This document shows, in pieces, positions 46,437 to 56,619 of a stretch of 64,000 nt of DNA (its first letter is position 1; each line of letters opens with the position of its first letter). The DNA lies in contig JAIXMN010000011.1 in assembly GCA_025716815.1 (NCBI GenBank), forward strand, positions 62,001 to 126,000. The letters are read 5' to 3'. This stretch comes from Dichotomocladium elegans. Taxonomy: Eukaryota > Mucoromycota > Mucoromycetes > Mucorales > Lichtheimiaceae. The position numbers and the translations under genes are program-made. Below the pieces are notes generated by a model. That model was given only the letters and a program-made list of their open reading frames with translations, made no database searches and was not told the DNA's origin.

Positions 46437-47722
46437 TGTTGCATGTCTTCCGTCGTTGCATCTTCACCGTCTACGTCAATAGCGTCCTCTGGCGTCTGGA
46501 GGGTGCCAAAAACGGTTCGCGCATCGTCTTGGGATGGAACCGCTAATTGTCTCCGTGTTGGGCGAGGGCGTGCTAAGAGGAAGCGCTCGAGGATTGACTG
46601 GTCCAGACGGTGCGGGTCATTGGCTGCCACATCGGCCACGAAATGGCGGAGGATTGCATAGCCTAGGTGCGCTTTGGGCAGGCGGATGCAAGCCCTCAGC
46701 ATTCGCTCTGAGTACAACTCGCGAGCTTTCTCGATGCGTTGATCGGCAGTAAGGTCAGCATAGGCGGGCTGGACTATCGTATTAGCTGCGACGGGATCAA
46801 AATCGATTAACGTTATTTTAGCCTGCGCGAGCTTCTCTTTAAGCTCGTTGACGAAGGAGGAGTGCACCAGCAAGCTGGTAACACCACGCACGGGAAAATG
46901 CACGTCTATGATGCGCCCTTGAGGTACACCAAGGATTGCAAGCGCCCTTCTGACCTCGCTGTGTTGCGTTCGACGAGGGGATGAGAGATACAGCATCGCG
47001 TACCCCCGATTGCCATCAACTGCTGCCGGTGCGAAGCAGCGGCTAGCCCAGTTTCTCATACCTTCGGTTGGTTGATCGACGCGTTGGCGACGACGTTGGG
47101 CGCGAGATGGAGGCATGTGCTTTTTTGCAACAGAAGCCCAGGTAGTCGGGGAATTCTTTTGCGGTGTGGCATTGGTAAGATTGGCAGGACGATGCTGCGA
47201 ATCCATGGTAGAGGTGCCTGGAATAGCTACTGCGTCCATGAAACGCACCACCGCAGATGGGCGTTCTGGCATGATGCTACCTTCTTGCGTTGGGGTGTAT
47301 GGCTGCTGCGAGGTGGGGTTACGCAATGCGTCTAGTTCTTGACGGAGTTCTGCCGCAATCGCTTGTTCCTGAGTAAGGGCTGCTCTGAGTTGATCTCGCT
47401 CAGTGAGGAGTTCTTGCAATTGGCCCATCATGTTGTCATGGGCAGACACCAGCTGCTTCTGTTCGGCAAGTTGATGTTTCATCTCTGAGAGCTGCCGTTG
47501 TACAGTTTGCACCCAATTAAACAAGTTAATTGAGTGTGGCACCTCCACTGGAGTTGCGATGAGTGTGTCATTTGCTTGCATTTCCTGTATTAATTTATCA
47601 AATGGCTGATCCACAGGGGATGTCGCTTGCGGGGAGGGCAGGTTATCGCTGATCCGTGTCGCCGATGATGCCTCTATCTCGGAAGTGATAGCGTCCTGGC
47701 GCATTGGTGAAGGTTGCATCAT
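46433..47722 (-). CDS. LINE ORF1 protein, copy 3
   Basis: The frame is open from before 47830 to 46433. The first in-frame ATG is at 47722, and initiation further upstream would need a non-AUG codon. Coiled coil, basic segment and RRM-like region are as in copy 2, with a handful of substitutions. The stop TGA (46433-46435) overlaps the ORF2 start as ATGA, suggesting ORF2 is translated by termination-reinitiation. It looks functional. Confidence 0.86.
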   Translation of the reverse strand: MMQPSPMRQDAITSEIEASSATRISDNLPSPQATSPVDQPFDKLIQEMQANDTLIATPVEVPHSINLFNWVQTVQRQLSEMKHQLAEQKQLVSAHDNMMGQLQELLTERDQLRAALTQEQAIAAELRQELDALRNPTSQQPYTPTQEGSIMPERPSAVVRFMDAVAIPGTSTMDSQHRPANLTNATPQKNSPTTWASVAKKHMPPSRAQRRRQRVDQPTEGMRNWASRCFAPAAVDGNRGYAMLYLSSPRRTQHSEVRRALAILGVPQGRIIDVHFPVRGVTSLLVHSSFVNELKEKLAQAKITLIDFDPVAANTIVQPAYADLTADQRIEKARELYSERMLRACIRLPKAHLGYAILRHFVADVAANDPHRLDQSILERFLLARPRPTRRQLAVPSQDDARTVFGTLQTPEDAIDVDGEDATTEDMQQ

Positions 47723-47937
47723 TCGCTTTTTCACCGGCTGTGGTGGGCCTGGGATCTTTGTTGCACGTGGCACAAGTGAATGCCTACGCTTTGCACGTGT
47801 GTTGGGAGCCGTGGTGCTGCTGTCAGGCACGTTAGAAGTGTCGGTGGTGGTTGCGGGAGTCGTAATGGAGTTTGTAATGATGGCAGTTGTTGGGGCGAAA
47901 ATTTCGACGGGCCGGAGAAAGTGTTTTACCGAAAAAG

Positions 47938-47946
47938 TATATAAAG
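47938..47946 (+). promoter_or_regulatory. TATA-like element 39 bp upstream of tRNA-Asn, inside the LINE
   Basis: TATATAAAG lies at 47938-47946, on the tRNA strand, 39 bp before the tRNA start at 47985. The same block is present at the 5' ends of LINE copies 1 and 2, so it is LINE sequence that ends up as the tRNA's upstream region. TATA boxes near -30 assist polymerase III at tRNA genes in several fungi; the role here is inferred. Confidence 0.5.
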
Positions 47947-47984
47947 ACCTCGAATTCGCCGCGCGCGATGCTCGACAAGGTCTC

Positions 47985-48058
47985 GCTTCTATGGCGCAAT
48001 TGGCTAGCGCGTCTGACTGTTAATCAGGAGGTTGGTGGTTCGAGCCCACCTAGGAGCG
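47985..48058 (+). tRNA. tRNA-Asn (anticodon GTT)
   Basis: This is a 74-nt cloverleaf. The acceptor strands GCTTCTA and TAGGAGC pair with one U-G wobble at position 4, and the discriminator is G. The D-arm has GGCGCAATTGGCTAGCGC. The anticodon loop is CTGTTAA with GTT at 48019-48021, and the T-arm has GGTTCGAGCC. There is no intron. T-runs follow at 48093 and 48130 as possible terminators. Canonical eukaryotic tRNA-Asn starts GCTC; the T at position 4 may come from the abutting LINE. Confidence 0.95.
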
Positions 48059-49855
48059 ATTGTCAAACCTGAAAAAAATTGGTATGGATATTATTTTGGC
48101 TCCCTGCAGTAGGTCACGTGATTTTCTCTTTTTTTTTGATAGCCCGTGACCTACTCAAAATGCTGGAAGCATCAGTTATCCTAAACCATCAAATGTCACC
48201 TCCTTCCTTCGTGAGGATTATGGATATCCCTTTCTGCCAGTTTTACCATGTCATTTGTCTGTTCACTATACTTTTGCATAATGGTATTTCACATAGCTAT
48301 ATTCCTATACGTGGCTTTAGTAATCCTCAGCTGTAGTGGTATCTACACGATATCAATTCATAAAATTGAAAAGACATCTTTCATCTTCAGTTCAGTTATT
48401 CTTACATATGGCCAAGGTCTATCCGCCAAAGATAACAACCATCTGTGGTTTTTCTGTTTGTCGTTGCACTATCGTTATTTTTGGCGGAAAGACGTTAACC
48501 AAATGTAGAAGCGATATCCTTTTAATGTTATGAATTAATGAACCTATATATACGTACTGCTGCTCTTGATGGTTACTAAAGATAGAATAAGAAAGGATAA
48601 TAAAAACGATAATAGTTAGTAATCCGCACGAAAGCTGTAGATGATGACCGCGAACAATGCCGCTAAATATTTCAATTGCTCACAAAATTCTAACGCAATA
48701 GCACAACGATCCCGGTAAATTAGAAGCTGTGTGAGGCCGCAGCACTTCCTGACTAGAATGTTGAGACGCCCCATCCATCATCATAGATTAGAAAATATTA
48801 GTGCCACATCACATAGCTAGTAATAAAGATCATACAAGGTATTTTTTATTATTATTACCACCTTGCTCCCCAGCACGTCTCTACTAGCCACAGATATATC
48901 CGCCAAAAGTCGACAATTTTCACTTCCACACGGACAAATACAAAGAAGAATAGCGGGAGCGTAAGATAATGTTTTAATGTTTATCTTCTGGGATTGTCCA
49001 CTATTTATAAATTGCTGAGGTGGTGCTAAGCATGATATGGCCAAGATCATCCGGTTTGTTTCTTTGATATTTGTTGTCCTGTTTTGGAAGAAGGACAGTT
49101 GGAATCTTCGTATTCGTTTGAAGCGCAAAGTGTGAGTAGACCATAAAGTAATCACAAGGGAATCTGAAGATAAATGATGCTTTATATTGTAAGATAAGTT
49201 GTCCCTTATTATGCCGTTTTCTAATATGTACTATAAATATCATCCATACAGAACTAATGCGTTTAAAGAAGTAAAATGTCGTACTTAGGGGCGTAATGAT
49301 GATGCATATGTTATTGTTTGCCTGTCATGGGATCAAGAAAAGAATCTCATGGATTACACCTGAGAAACAAGACCAAAATGGAAGCCGATTACTGAGTCAA
49401 CCAGATGGCTGATCTGGCTGCAACGCCTTCACTGTTTTCCGAAATTAAAAAGTCGCGTCCTAGCCCAGAAATTTTTACGCATGATGACAAAGCAAATGTC
49501 GCATGCAAGGCAAAAGATGTCGTCCAGAAACGTTTGATAAATTCATCTCCACAAATGCTAGTCAGTGTCTTGCCATTTCTTTTATACCCTTTTGCATTAT
49601 AAAACGAGCAATCTATTCTTTTACGATGAGGATGGCTCCCCTATTAACTATGTTGTTGATGAGAAAATATACTCTCTTCAATCAGTTTTTTCTCGCGCAG
49701 AATACCTGCGTAGTCTATCTTGCAGGGATCACTCTGATATTGTTGCTACGCATATCTCTAAGCGAAAGGATGCAGATATTCAATGAAAGAAGCAGATTTT
49801 AAGCGCGGCTACACAATGCACACCGACAAGGATAAGCTCATATTTTTAAATTGAT
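48059..49855. other. Region downstream of tRNA-Asn, no recognised gene
   Basis: AT-rich, with only short frames. It contains an 11-bp perfect inverted repeat AGTAGGTCACG (48108-48118 / 48145-48155) enclosing a T9 run. Frames at 48817-49155 and 49405-49800 have no recognisable motifs. Confidence 0.45.
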
Positions 49856-51190
49856 GTTTGAGGAGGTCTTAATGCATCAGCTGCTACAAAACAGCTAGGA
49901 ATACATGTTCATTCAGCGTATCGATGGGAATCACAGTAGGAAAAGTAACCTTACAGCATGGTAAGAAACGTAGAGGCAGAGATCGTTCACGTATTCTCAA
50001 CGACGACGAGCATAAGATGCTATTTTAAAATGTGTAGCAGTAGCTACTGTGACGGGTAACTATCTACCGACGACCAAGATACTACAAGGATAACGATCAC
50101 GATCAAGACCGTATCTTCGGCGACGATATTATGTACCACACTCACTTTCTCTGTACGATGATCCTATATGCATACCACTGTTATTGCCCCGCTACTGTTT
50201 ACTATATAAACAAGGATGCCCTGTGACGTCGGACATTCCCACGTTGTATTATTATAATCATCGTTCTTCTCGTCGCGTTCGCGCTTTCTCCACGTTGTAT
50301 ATCAGACTCTCTTTGTAGTTACTCGCACAATTGTGCCTGTACTGTTACAGAATGGGTTGATAAAAATCCGTCAGTTGTCCTAGAGCAACCGATGGAGCAA
50401 TTGCTCCAACGATTCGAGGGTATTAAAGTATCAAAGAGGTGTCCCGTCGGTTTACGACAAATGAATGAACTTGTTACCGAAAAGGCCTAGTTTCAACCTG
50501 TAGACAGGAATAGTGATGTAACGATACAAGAGCGCCCTGACTGGGTGGGTTGATGGGACACGATCGACATCGATTTTAGAAAAAAACGGCATTTTTCTTG
50601 ATGAGTCCGGTTTCCATATTAGCATGAACAGCAGCATGGCATAGCCCAAGAAAGGAACTTCTGCATTAGTCACAGTGCCAAAAACAAAAGCGAAAACAAC
50701 TACAATCCTGGGAGCAATTTCGGCGTCAGGCACAATTGAATGAAGCAGGAGACTTCCACAATAACCAGCCAACGAAAAAAAAGCGCGCATTCTACATTTG
50801 CAAGCAAAGAAACTGTAGTGGACATTATCTCAGTTTTCTTAAGGTTACCATGGATGAAATGGATAATTATGAGCATATGAATGGTCATTATTTGGTAATG
50901 GACAATGCACCTACTCATAAAGCTGAGGATGCCGGTGCGTCTACCTTCCATCCTACTCGCCTGAACGCAATCCTATTGAACAATTTTAATCGTTTATGAA
51001 GAGCAAAGTAAAACGCAATAAATTATTGGAAAGCGAGACCGGTTGACCCGAATCGGGAAACATAAAATAGCTTGTAAGTTGAGCGATATCGAACGATTCA
51101 TCTCTCACCCTTATAGGTACCTAGTTAACGGTCATCTTGGAGAAAGCTATGATCCGACTTGTGATAATTCAACAAAGACCGTCACGGTAT
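49856..51190 (+). pseudogene. IS630-like transposase relic 1
   Basis: An HTH-like piece (EGLNASAATKQLGIH, then KRRGRDRSRILNDDEH) is followed, across many stops and frame changes, by the DDE_3 landmarks: TIQERPDWV, FLDESGFHISMNSSMA, then KTKAKTTTILGAISASGTIE, YLVMDNAPTHKAED and LPSYSPERNPIEQF. The order and spacing are those of a full IS630-type transposase. It is heavily decayed and belongs to a different subfamily from the intact gene at 5754. Confidence 0.8.
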
Positions 51191-51199
51191 GAATATTGA

Positions 51200-53480
51200 T
51201 ATGAATATGTTAAAGCTGGGAGGAAAGAGTGAATACGAGAAGATATCGGATAGCAGATTTCTTTGGATATGTTGAAGGATCGTTGAGATACAAAGGGTAT
51301 TATTCCTATATGTAATAATGCAATATTAGATCGAAGCTTGGATAAAACGAAGAAATAGCTCTATAACTATGACGCATGGATGGTCACTTGTCTGATCGTA
51401 TATAACAATTAATCAGCGAAACGGATGATGAAGAGCTTTTTCATGCGGAGGTAGGGCTGTGAGTTCTTTGTGGAGCGTAGGTTTGTTTATCATTGATAAT
51501 AAGTGTATACTCATGTTCATTGATATGAGGCAGCAAATCTGACGCATTAGTGGTTTTAATACACAGCTCATGACGCACAATAACACGAACTCTCTTGCTG
51601 CCTCGTAATCAAACAATGTCACTTCCTATGTCACATTCTGATAAACTGGATTATCCCTGATGCAATACTTTGCAACCGAATCATCTCCTGTATGTATCTT
51701 GATTATCAGATGACAGTGTGAAAAAAATCAAAGGGCCCGTTTAAACTTTTCAGCAAAACATTGTGGTCTGACAAACAAGAAGCATCGTGAAATAGCGCGA
51801 TGAGAGTCGTACGTGTAACTATTCTGTAGGAGGGTATTCTCTGATACGTCACGGTTCTTGTTCCAGCATTGTTGATCACGTGGGCGACTGATTGCTCATA
51901 AATAATGAATTTTGAGCGAACTATTTCCTCTTTATCAAACCTTGCCCTTTCTTCCATGGGTTAACCGGTATGAATATTTATATGGACATTCTTGTTATTT
52001 GAATCTCACACCTTTTATCCTTTATAGATTGACCAATCGTACCCGTACTTGATGAGCCATGTAAAAAAATGTAAAAGCGGAATCGCATTATCCGGCGCGG
52101 TTGCGATTTGGCGTTGCTTCCGCCGCACGTGCTCTCATTTTTTTTTGCTATCATCTTCCTTGTCCCCAAGTATGCTCTTGCCGTTGCTTCTGGCGCTGTC
52201 TGTGCCTGATCCTGCCGCTGCTACTGGCGCACCGCCGATCGTACTCCATGGTTATCGCCATGTGCAGACCTGGATACGCCTGGAATGAGCCGGTTTGCCA
52301 AGTCAAAGTTTAAAGGAGATATTTTATGCTGGCTAACGAAATCTTTTTGTCTGTTGATACGACAACTCCATATAGTTTTATGTGACATTTTCTTTATATT
52401 TTGGACGGCATTATTTTTTATCTTGTATACGAAATTATAATTCTATTTCTTGAAAATAAATAAATCTATTCTCATTATTTTCCAAGGATAAACACCCCTA
52501 AGCACCTCCAGCAACTCCTATCCAGCTTCCCCGGATACTCGCTCTAACTCGCGCGCGGACATCGCCCAAGACGTGAGCGGTGACTGTATCGAAGCCGATT
52601 CCGACAAGCCTCGCCAGCCCAACTAGTTGGAGTCTGAAGGCCAGGCACGGGTCAATGGATGGATGACTACGTCCATTTGATCCGATAGCTGGAAGACGCC
52701 AGGCGGCTGACTAACAGCTTTGGAGCGCAATCTTCAACAGTTTTGCGGAGAGCGGCGACGTGAATCACCAGGATATGCAATCTTGCATTAATCGCTGAAA
52801 TTTATTAACAAATGTTGCGAACAATAATCTCAATGGGGATCATACTAAGCCAAAGAAATTAATAGATATTCTATCATAAAACGTAACTGGAGCACATGAA
52901 TAATAACATTTGAGCAGATTGACGCGTGATGGGTCTGTATAAGAAAGATCTTCCAAAGAACACAAGAGGAGATTAAGTTACTCCAATGCTGACTTCTTCA
53001 CAGAAACGAGCATAAATGGGAGGTGCTTTGTTCATCAAAGAAGAATACAGGTGCTGATCGGTCGAACGAGAGAACGCGCACTCCGGGGGCCAAGAAGACA
53101 AAGGAAGCCGCCCGTGCCCTCCAAAAAAAGCTCCTATGATGACGTTGAGAAGTCGGAGGAGAAGATGTTCAAAGGTAGCACCCGCTTTTGCCAAGAACTG
53201 GCAGTAAAACGCAGGGTCATAAACATGGATCTTTCGGGCCTTATCCCAGTCCAACTTGAGTAATATCAGCTAAATGCGACGAAGTATCCCCAAGAAGCCG
53301 AAAAAAGGGCCCAGGACGAAGAAGAAGTTTCTGAGGGCGAAGACGAGAACAAACTATTTCTTATTGTTGGCCATAATATAGGCAATCATAAGTTAATTTG
53401 ATGCCTTCATTATGCCCAATCCCATAGCCGCGCAGTCTCCACAGGTACACACTCAAATTAAATTGTATTCATTGATGAAG
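51200..53480. other. Decayed region, possible exon remnants
   Basis: No gene can be supported. Protein-like but broken stretches occur at 52505-52625 (SSNSYPASPDTRSNSRADIA) and 53285-53395 (KYPQEAEKRAQDEEEVSEGE). A basic stretch lies at 53050-53140. These may be remains of one degraded gene. Confidence 0.35.
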
Positions 53481-53489
53481 GGTGATGTC

Positions 53490-54040
53490 GCACACTTGAT
53501 CACTTAGAGGACCAACACATGAGAAGGCAGGTCAGTGCAAAAAGTCGCAAGCAGCATAGTCCTGGATACGTACTTGCTGACATGATGTTTTTCCATGAAT
53601 GTTATACTCCATGTACGCGCTGGTGAACGAAGAATTGCGATAGATACCTCCAGAATACAAATGCACACTTGATGTCCTTGCGGCAAGTTTCTTGCATTTT
53701 CGTAGTGTTGTAGATAATATATTAGTTACCCTTCAGTGCATTGCAGTAAAAATGATATTATGCTTTATCTCATGTTTTGTGGGAGATGAATATTTCTCAC
53801 AAATGTTGTCCAAGGAGGATATATACCGTCGGTCAAGTAGCCCATGATATATTAGTGGTCATTAATTGGATATCCCACCTTAGGAGCTCGGCTGTTGATA
53901 ACATCATCAAACAATTGAGACCTGTGCAAGATGTTGATATCATTACAGGAGCCTGGCATACAAAAGAATAAATGCAAGATCCATAAGCCTTGCGAAGCAT
54001 TAGCTTCTGGGACTACGGTAGCGAGGGCGAGCATAATGCA
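53490..54040 (-). pseudogene. Harbinger-like (Plant_tran type) transposase relic
   Basis: The 53852-54034 frame contains FFCMPGSCNDINILHRSQLF and SRAPKVGYPINDH. The next stretch reads MGYLTDGIYPPWTTFVRNIH and then QETCRKDIKCAF. These match, in order, the central and C-terminal motifs of the Plant_tran/HARBI1-like family (SNNDINVL, GYYLADGIYP, QEAxRKDVERAFG). Stops and frameshifts interrupt it. It is unrelated to the intact Harbinger at 2104. Confidence 0.75.
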
Positions 54041-54049
54041 ACTGCAGAT

Positions 54050-54750
54050 ATGGACGCAATGATATTATCACCTCATTTTTTGTATATTATTCTTTGCCTA
54101 GTATAACTTTACTGTACAATATATACAATGCCTTAAGTTTTTAGTACTGAAAAACCATGAGGTAATCAATATTTGGTATCTGTGCTAAACATCGCCTTCC
54201 TAGTATAAATTTTGCCTTACGTTTTGCCACTCGAAGGCATCCTTTTTTTGGCTTGCTAAGGAGCTGTGACGTGTCCCTAGTAACAACAGGCGGTTCTACT
54301 GCTTTGCTTTTTTCGTCTAGTTCACCTTGCACCATCCTTACAGCAACACAATCAAGCTGGCTATAGAACAATTTTATCCTACCGGTGCAAAACGCCAGGT
54401 CAGAGCCCTTCAGAAAATCTCCTTAAATTGAAACAAGTCTGTCCAGAAGTTACCTTCCTTTTTCTTGCACAACAATTGCTTTGGAAGCAACATCTGCCTA
54501 CCGTTCGACTTCCCGTCCGACATTGACGAGAGCATTCTTTTATCAATCATCAACTACACCAACTATGCTGCTTTACGCCTTCAGGCATCATGGATGTCTT
54601 ATGTATACTATTTACTATTATCAGTATTCGCTGTTACGTCCATAAATACTCTGATTGCCTTCACCCTCCATCAATACCGCCGCACATACTCGACTTAACT
54701 TTACTGTGTACTTTGAAAAATCGATATATCATTTTCTTTTTATATATCTA
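54050..54750. other. No recognised feature
   Basis: The frame at 54141-54371 (minus) is Lys/Arg-rich (LSKPKKGCLRVAKRKAKF) but has no family I know. The rest is AT-rich sequence. Confidence 0.35.
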
Positions 54751-54754
54751 CTGG

Positions 54755-55650
54755 TATGTGAGGAGTTATGGAAAGACATATAACATCTGTAAGAATGAGA
54801 AATGAAGGCTTCAAAATCACAGAGCCTTTAGCGATTGGGTGATTCACTTATTCTTGTGATCGACATCTTGCTTTCCCAAGAAAGTACTGCATTTTATATT
54901 GCTTTTTTAACGGACGAATTCCTCAAAATGATGAATTTAGATGCATATAACCAAAGTTAGACGCAGCAACATCCGCCATCTTCGGTATATCCAAGGATGT
55001 ATTGGATTGATGAATAGGTTCATTAACTTCAAGTAATGACACTTCATACGTTTCTACTATCCACTTCTTCCATTATAGCCGGAGGAAGCCGAAATAATGT
55101 CCAGTTGTCTGTGGTTGCCTTTCATCTTGTCCTTGGTGCAACAAGCATTGCAGGAGTCACTCGATTGAGGCCACGTCATGCTGCGCTTCATGTTAATATG
55201 AGATCGAAATTTGTCAAGATACATGTTGTTCCTTAAATCTCAATCATGTCCTATTGGCACATGCAGTCCAGCCGCTCTTGAATTCTTGCACCACTGCTCC
55301 TATTCAACAGGCTGGAACCGAACCCTATTTACCAATAGCATACATTCATCTTTTATAAACCGACTGAAGACCTGATGTTTCTTGAACCTGTTGAGCAACT
55401 GCTCCATAAGTAGTTCAACAACAATTACTGGACCCTCTTCCATACGCTCTAAACTAACACGCATATGTTTCTCTCTGAAAAATCCCCGAAAAAAACCCAG
55501 TTCTCCATTTTACAAAAAGTGGTGCCGACATCGTTTTCCCACCGTTTTACTGAACATTATGCTGAACAGTCATATATTTCTAGCCGGTTTGCGTTGGGTC
55601 AATGTACACTGGCAGTGGTCAAATTTGCCTTCTGCCGTTTAAATCCCTGA
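54755..55650 (-). pseudogene. IS630-like transposase relic 2
   Basis: On the minus strand, scattered fragments match relics 1 and 3 in order: RIQERLDCM, then FRSHINMKRSMTW, CCTKDKMKGNHRQLDIISAS, and finally EAFISHSYRCYM (relic 1 has ERFISHPYRYL). Frames change several times and stops are frequent. The N-terminal part near 55500 is barely recognisable. Confidence 0.62.
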
Positions 55651-55659
55651 TCTTCTCAC

Positions 55660-56619
55660 TTGGAAACATACATAGCAGCATGCTCAAAGTTAGGCCAGCC
55701 AGATCAACCATGCAGTTAATCTGGCTGGAAAGAAATGTATTAAAGAAAATACACCTCTTTATTCAACGACATAGGTTTTATAATGATAAATCTGGTAAAC
55801 TTCTTTTTGCAACTGCTGAATTGGGTGGCATGCAATTTTGACGTGAGAAATTGTGTAATATCCACAGGAGCTTTATTGTCTTCAACAAAATTTGAACTTG
55901 CTCTCAAATGTGAGAAGTAAAAGAATATTAGTTCTGCAGATTGGCTCTTGGGCATCTACCGGGTGCGTTGTCTGAGATGTAAAATACAAGGCTTTGTTTA
56001 CCTGACCTATAATGTTCAGGTTTGTGTGACCAAGTGTCCACTAATGATGGTTGTGTCTATCTGATTTTATCTGTAGATGAACTTATTTTGGGGAAAAGCG
56101 CCAACGCTGGAATCCAGTTTCCAGCAGTAAAGAACGAAAAGAGTCCATTATCGATTTGACAAATTTCAAAGACAGGATGCAGTACATAACGAAGCCTAGA
56201 TGGATTCAGGCCAAGGAGGAAGGCGGTTTTCATCAAAGCATACACACAGCTTACATTCCTTACGCATCGTTGCACAACGGCTTTTTTGGGTTCCTTTCAT
56301 CTCCGTGTGAGTTGATTACAAGTGCCATTCCTTCTATTAAACGCGCGTTTGCTGACTGCCCCACTCTAATTTCTTTCTTAAACCTCCCTGCTTTGTCCCG
56401 TTCCTTTTTTTTTCTTTCCCTCCAGCACCAGCACCCACAGTTTAGTCAGTCCTTCCTTCTTTTCCTTCCCTAACCATCCTTTCTCTATCCCTTTGGAGCC
56501 GGATCACCATCACCCCAGTACATTCATTGAAGCCACCACCACTCGTTATCCTTCCAGCAATAGCAACAGCATACACCAGTTCCTTCGCCCTTTACTTCCC
56601 CCAGTACAGTTAACGAACC
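55660..56619. other. Upstream region of the bHLH gene
   Basis: No gene is recognised to about 56300. 56370-56470 is strongly C/T-rich, as in fungal promoters, and 56480-56619 is probably 5' leader (CA-rich). Confidence 0.4.

Larger units (their letters stand above)
42782..47984 (-). mobile_element. Non-LTR retrotransposon (LINE) copy 3, full length
   Basis: A 5.2-kb element on the minus strand, near identical to copy 2. Its 3' end (42782) follows a 14-nt tRNA-Asn piece and its 5' end (47984) directly abuts the first base of a complete tRNA-Asn. The 14-bp duplication GCTTCTATGGCGCA is perfect on both sides. ORF1 and the endonuclease half of ORF2 are open, but the RT half carries many one-base deletions. 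Confidence 0.93.
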
